NCBI GenBank assembly: GCA_905250885.1
Contig: CAJNOQ010002816.1
Span: 1-22,549 of the forward strand
Direction: 5' to 3'
Source: Didymodactylos carnosus
Lineage: Eukaryota > Rotifera > Eurotatoria > Philodinida > Philodinidae
DNA: 22,549 bases
Part shown: positions 19,891 through 22,549 of the stretch, one piece after another
How positions within the stretch are numbered: position 1 is the first letter of the stretch
Layout of the letters: each line of letters begins with the position of its first letter
Made by a program: the position numbers and the translations under genes
Notes under the pieces: generated by a model
The model's database searches: none
The model's input: the letters and a program-made list of their open reading frames with translations, nothing else
Told to the model about the DNA's origin: nothing

Positions 19891-20898
19891 TTATATTTGT
19901 GTTTCTATGCTAGCTATAGTCATTATTTGATTCCTGTTAGTTCTCACAATTTTGCACAATCCCATCGCTAACTTTTTCTTAAATTGCTTTCGAAACGCTG
20001 ACGATGAAGCCATATAAACATAGAAGCTTGTACTATAATTGAAATAAAAGACCAAATTAGCCAATGTTGAAAATAAATTTTCTTGTGCTAATCTAAACAG
20101 ATCCTTCTCCTGACCAAGTGTGATGGCAAGATAAATGCTTCTAGTACAATATGGTACGGCCGATATGATGACTGTTGTAATTTGTAATAGACACATTTTT
20201 GTTATTTGTTCATTCATATGATTCCTATTGCCATTTTTTTGTTGTTGGGCCAGTGCAGCACGATAGTGAATTCTGCGAATATTGTTATAAGTCATGATGC
20301 TAAAAATGATCATTATCAATATTGGTAATATACCATAAAATACTGGGTTCACAAAGTAAACATTATAATTATTGAATATGGTTGAAACATAATTGCAGGC
20401 AGTTATATTTTGTGATACAGCATAAATATTAGTCAAAACAACAGTAGGAACTTGTGCTGCTGACCAGAAAATGATTGTTATGACGATTGAACATCGTGCG
20501 GTTAACAGATTACTGAATCGACGTCGTTCAACGTCTGGGCAAGTTGACATCCATCGATCGATTGTTGCCAAACACTTACAAGCAATAGATGCCAAAGCCA
20601 ATCCATTAGCAACGGAAAACCGTAGTTTACACAGACTAAGATACAACAGTGTGACATCATACCCGAAACCATTAATGATGATGCGGAGAAGAAATGCAGT
20701 TGATAAAAGCATAAAATCGAGTATTGATGATGCCAATAGATACGATGTACATGGATTTGGACGTAACTGTTTCTGTAAAAATAACACGATATTGAAACCA
20801 TTACCAAATAAACCACCTATCAGCAAGAATATACCAATGTATATTGTTGTCTGTTGTGAAACAAAGTTTAGATATACAACAGTTGTTATCATCGACAT
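19891..20898 (-). CDS. rhodopsin-like (class A) seven-transmembrane receptor
   Basis: 335 residues, single exon, ATG at 20896-20898. Seven hydrophobic helices lie at about residues 20-42 (with GN in GGLFGNGFNIV), 50-72, 92-113, 134-158, 183-206, 232-256 and 277-298. Cys90 before helix 3 and Cys168 in the second outer loop are placed for the usual disulfide. The DRY motif is DRW (114-116). Helix 4 has the conserved W (FWSAAQVP), helix 5 carries a proline (GILPILI), helix 6 VPYC, and helix 7 NYSTSFYVY instead of NPxxY. Helix 8 is basic (FRKQFKKKL). This fits the large bdelloid neuropeptide/chemoreceptor-like families with no assigned ligand. Product: plasma-membrane G-protein-coupled receptor. 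Antisense open frames at 20471-20947 and 20502-20816 are shadows. Confidence 0.9.
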   Translation of the reverse strand: MSMITTVVYLNFVSQQTTIYIGIFLLIGGLFGNGFNIVLFLQKQLRPNPCTSYLLASSILDFMLLSTAFLLRIIINGFGYDVTLLYLSLCKLRFSVANGLALASIACKCLATIDRWMSTCPDVERRRFSNLLTARCSIVITIIFWSAAQVPTVVLTNIYAVSQNITACNYVSTIFNNYNVYFVNPVFYGILPILIMIIFSIMTYNNIRRIHYRAALAQQQKNGNRNHMNEQITKMCLLQITTVIISAVPYCTRSIYLAITLGQEKDLFRLAQENLFSTLANLVFYFNYSTSFYVYMASSSAFRKQFKKKLAMGLCKIVRTNRNQIMTIASIETQI

Positions 20899-21330
20899 GA
20901 TCAGAAATGATTACTCTAGAACAAGTATCCCTGTCTTTTTCAAATGAGAGCAGTTAGAGTTTCTTGCTCACTCCGCGTGAAAATGTCGAATATTATGACT
21001 ATGGAAAAAACCGGAGGAATTGTGTTTAAGAATGTTCACCTTTCTTGTTTATTGCACGGTTGTTAACTACTGGAGCTCATTATTATCCTTTGTTGAATTT
21101 CTAATTACTAAACATTTCTTTCATTAGATATGAAATAGAACGAACAGCTGCACTTCATTTGGAAAAACACAAGTTTTTTATGCCCTTGAAGGGAGGATAA
21201 CGAACGTCAATACATTGTTAAGATCTATAGAACGAATGACCACCGATCATGGCCGAGTTGGAAATTTTAATTTGAAAATTTAATTTTCTAAAACTTTTGT
21301 GCTGGTGTTGGGTCTCTAGCAACCGAGCTT
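20899..21330. other. 5' flank of the receptor gene, nothing recognised
   Basis: Would contain the receptor promoter. No clear TATA box or initiator can be singled out in this AT-rich sequence. Confidence 0.4.
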
Positions 21331-21333
21331 CAG

Positions 21334-21616
21334 ACTAAAAAGCGCTTTTTAGTGTCTTTCATCCTGAAGACCTGGTTGTACAAAGCTGAGCCTAGCAGAT
21401 AAAATTTAGCAAAATTAAATTTGCACCACTTTCTGTTCCAAACTCAAGCTTGGGAAATTCTTCCTTTGTGGTGAAAAATTGAAAATTATCTTTAAAAAAG
21501 TGGTTTTCTCGAGTTTTCACTATGAAAGAGATATTTACCAAACTTGAGTCTAGAAGACGAAATGTAGCAAATTGAATTTTCTCAATTCTGTCTCCTAGGC
21601 TCAGCTTTGTACAGCT
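21334..21616. repeat. 20 bp palindrome followed by mixed inverted and direct repeats
   Basis: ACTAAAAAGCGCTTTTTAGT (21334-21353) is a perfect palindrome. TGTACAAAGCTGAGCCTA near 21377 is repeated as its exact complement near 21598-21615. GAG.CTAG.AGA..AAAT.TAGCAAA occurs as direct repeats near 21388 and 21546. Together they look like a short, rearranged fold-back element. No coding. Confidence 0.55.
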
Positions 21617-21694
21617 TGAGCTTCATGGTGCAAGACGATAATTTGCTGTTTTCTTAACAAGGCGATTTCTCACTAGTGTCGGAAATCGGCTTAT

Positions 21695-22070
21695 ACTAGA
21701 TGCATCGTTCCGTTTTAACGATAGGATGGAATGGACTTGACTTAAAACGATGTTCAAGTAGATGAATTGATCGATATATCCCACGATGCATCGCCCGAAC
21801 ACATTATACGATGTATCGGCCGTTTTATCGGGCGATTTCACGCGTGTCTTATCTGAAGCCGGTACACACTTAGACTCATCTCCCGATATATTGCTCGATG
21901 AATCGGGTTAATATTGTTACTAGATACATAATCAGATACATCTAGAAATGACTCGGCTGTATATGTATTGCCCGATAACCCGATTCAACTTTTTCTCTTT
22001 TTTATGCATCTATCGCGTTTTGTATTCAGTATATCTAGTTGCATCGGGCGATACCCGACGCATTTTTCAT
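21695..22070. repeat. GATGCATCGGGCGAT-like word island
   Basis: Variants of CGATGCATCGCCCGA, CGATGTATCGG, ATCGGGCGAT, CCCGATATATTGCTCGAT, CGATGAATCGGG, CCCGATAACCCGAT and GCATCGGGCGATACCCGA recur at irregular spacing on both strands. A CCCGAT/ATCGGG hexamer of this kind is rare in the rest of the window. The pattern resembles the ACGCGT island but with a different word. The minus open frame at 21623-21841 overlaps it and looks like chance. Confidence 0.65.
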
Positions 22071-22388
22071 GCTTGGGATTAATTCATATAAATCAATTAG
22101 ATATTTTAATTCAATATTGAAAAGATGTTCATTTGTTAACATTTTTGGAATTTTTTTAAACATATTATTTTTCCTTTATAAACTCGCCTAATGTCAATAC
22201 CATTTGTTGATGCATATCGTAAATAGATGAAGATACGATCCAGTGAACCAATTACTTTTAATAAATTATCTTCATTTTTTGTTATAAAATCTTAGAAGGT
22301 ATATCTTTTATACAGCTAGTTTGTCTTTTCAACCAAAGATCAAATGTGTAGTGTCAACCAGTACGAAATGAAAATAGTATATGATTTA
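22071..22388. other. AT-rich spacer, nothing recognised
   Basis: Very AT-rich sequence with no gene. If the hammerhead motif marks the 5' side of a minus-strand element, its body should lie here or further left, but no reverse transcriptase is seen. Confidence 0.4.
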
Positions 22389-22428
22389 TTAATGTAGACC
22401 GGTTTCGTATTCTTCGTCAGTACATTAA
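22389..22428 (-). ncRNA. hammerhead ribozyme-like motif
   Basis: On the minus strand: TTAATGTA, then CTGACGA, seven bases AGAATAC, GAAACCGGTC, then TACATTAA. CTGACGA and GAAA are the invariant hammerhead core, GTC is the standard cleavage triplet, and TTAATGTA/TACATTAA pair perfectly as stem I (extendable to 11 pairs with one G-U). Stem III would be the self-complementary ACCGGT, too small for a single hairpin but suited to dimers, as known for Penelope-like elements and retrozymes, whose copies commonly read ACCGGTTTCG on the other strand. Stem II does not pair properly (A and C at its base), so activity is doubtful. Confidence 0.6.
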
Positions 22429-22549
22429 CAATACAATAGTAAAAACGACGGGGCTTTATATACCATAAAGCAAATATAAATGTTATGCTCTGTCATAGAT
22501 TACAAAAGCAAGAAAAACAAGATAAAAAAAAATTAAAAAATTTGCTGTT
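22429..22549. other. right edge of window
   Basis: Contains a small hairpin GCTTTAT/ATAAAGC near 22453-22471 and no gene. An element body upstream of the ribozyme motif could continue past the window end. Confidence 0.4.

Noticed and set aside
19583-19930. 115-codon plus-strand frame ending in a hydrophobic helix
   Set aside because: It overlaps the receptor's 3' end antisense, has no homology I recognise and crosses the degenerate word array; a minus frame at 19492-19689 over the same bases is equally open.
20471-20947. 158-codon plus-strand frame
   Set aside because: Antisense shadow of the seven-transmembrane receptor.

Overview
The window looks like AT-rich nuclear DNA of a small invertebrate, most likely a bdelloid rotifer (Rotaria/Adineta type). 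This is inference from a bdelloid-style ADP-ribosyltransferase gene, an intronless rhodopsin-like receptor, GT-AG introns of about 52-74 bp, a 5'-truncated non-LTR retrotransposon and many diverged single-copy mobile-element relics. No bacterial gene organisation (operons, Shine-Dalgarno sites) is seen.

Layout. 1-240: possible 3' end of a gene entering from the left. 238-820: island of TAATAAG words. 1381-1765: dispersed repeat. 1999-3360: a 1.36 kb fold-back element with two 116 bp terminal arms and further inner pairing. 4204-5040 (-): broken ADP-ribosyltransferase gene carrying a 111 bp insert with a 7 bp target duplication. 5770-6060: tRNA-like B-box sequence and a LINE-like 3' tail. 7253-8830 (+): three-exon gene of unknown function whose second intron holds a fold-back element that is itself interrupted. 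10626-11181 (-): signal peptide, coiled coil and transmembrane protein with a frameshift. 11312-12739 (-): LINE reverse transcriptase fragment. 13017-13515 (-): unrecognised broken gene, with a small ORF on the other strand at 13585-13878. 14455-14870: dense ACGCGT island. 15428-15890: second, inverted copy of the 1.4 kb-region repeat. 16280-16478, 16842-17520 and 18077-18352: TIR element, direct repeats with a perfect hairpin, and a clean MITE. 17574-17683: EGF-like exon relic. 18430-19560: inverted tandem array with a GCAC/TTGCA word. 19891-20898 (-): intact seven-transmembrane receptor. 21334-22070: palindrome, repeats and a GATGCATCGGGCGAT-like island. 22389-22428 (-): sequence with the hammerhead ribozyme core.

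Only the receptor, and probably the three-exon gene, look intact. The rest is gene remnants and fold-back or motif-rich DNA. There is no sign that the genes work together. The unifying feature is structural: at least four long inverted-repeat elements and several islands, each built from its own private short word. The most specific functional signal is the hammerhead-like motif near the right end, which suggests a Penelope-like or retrozyme-type element.
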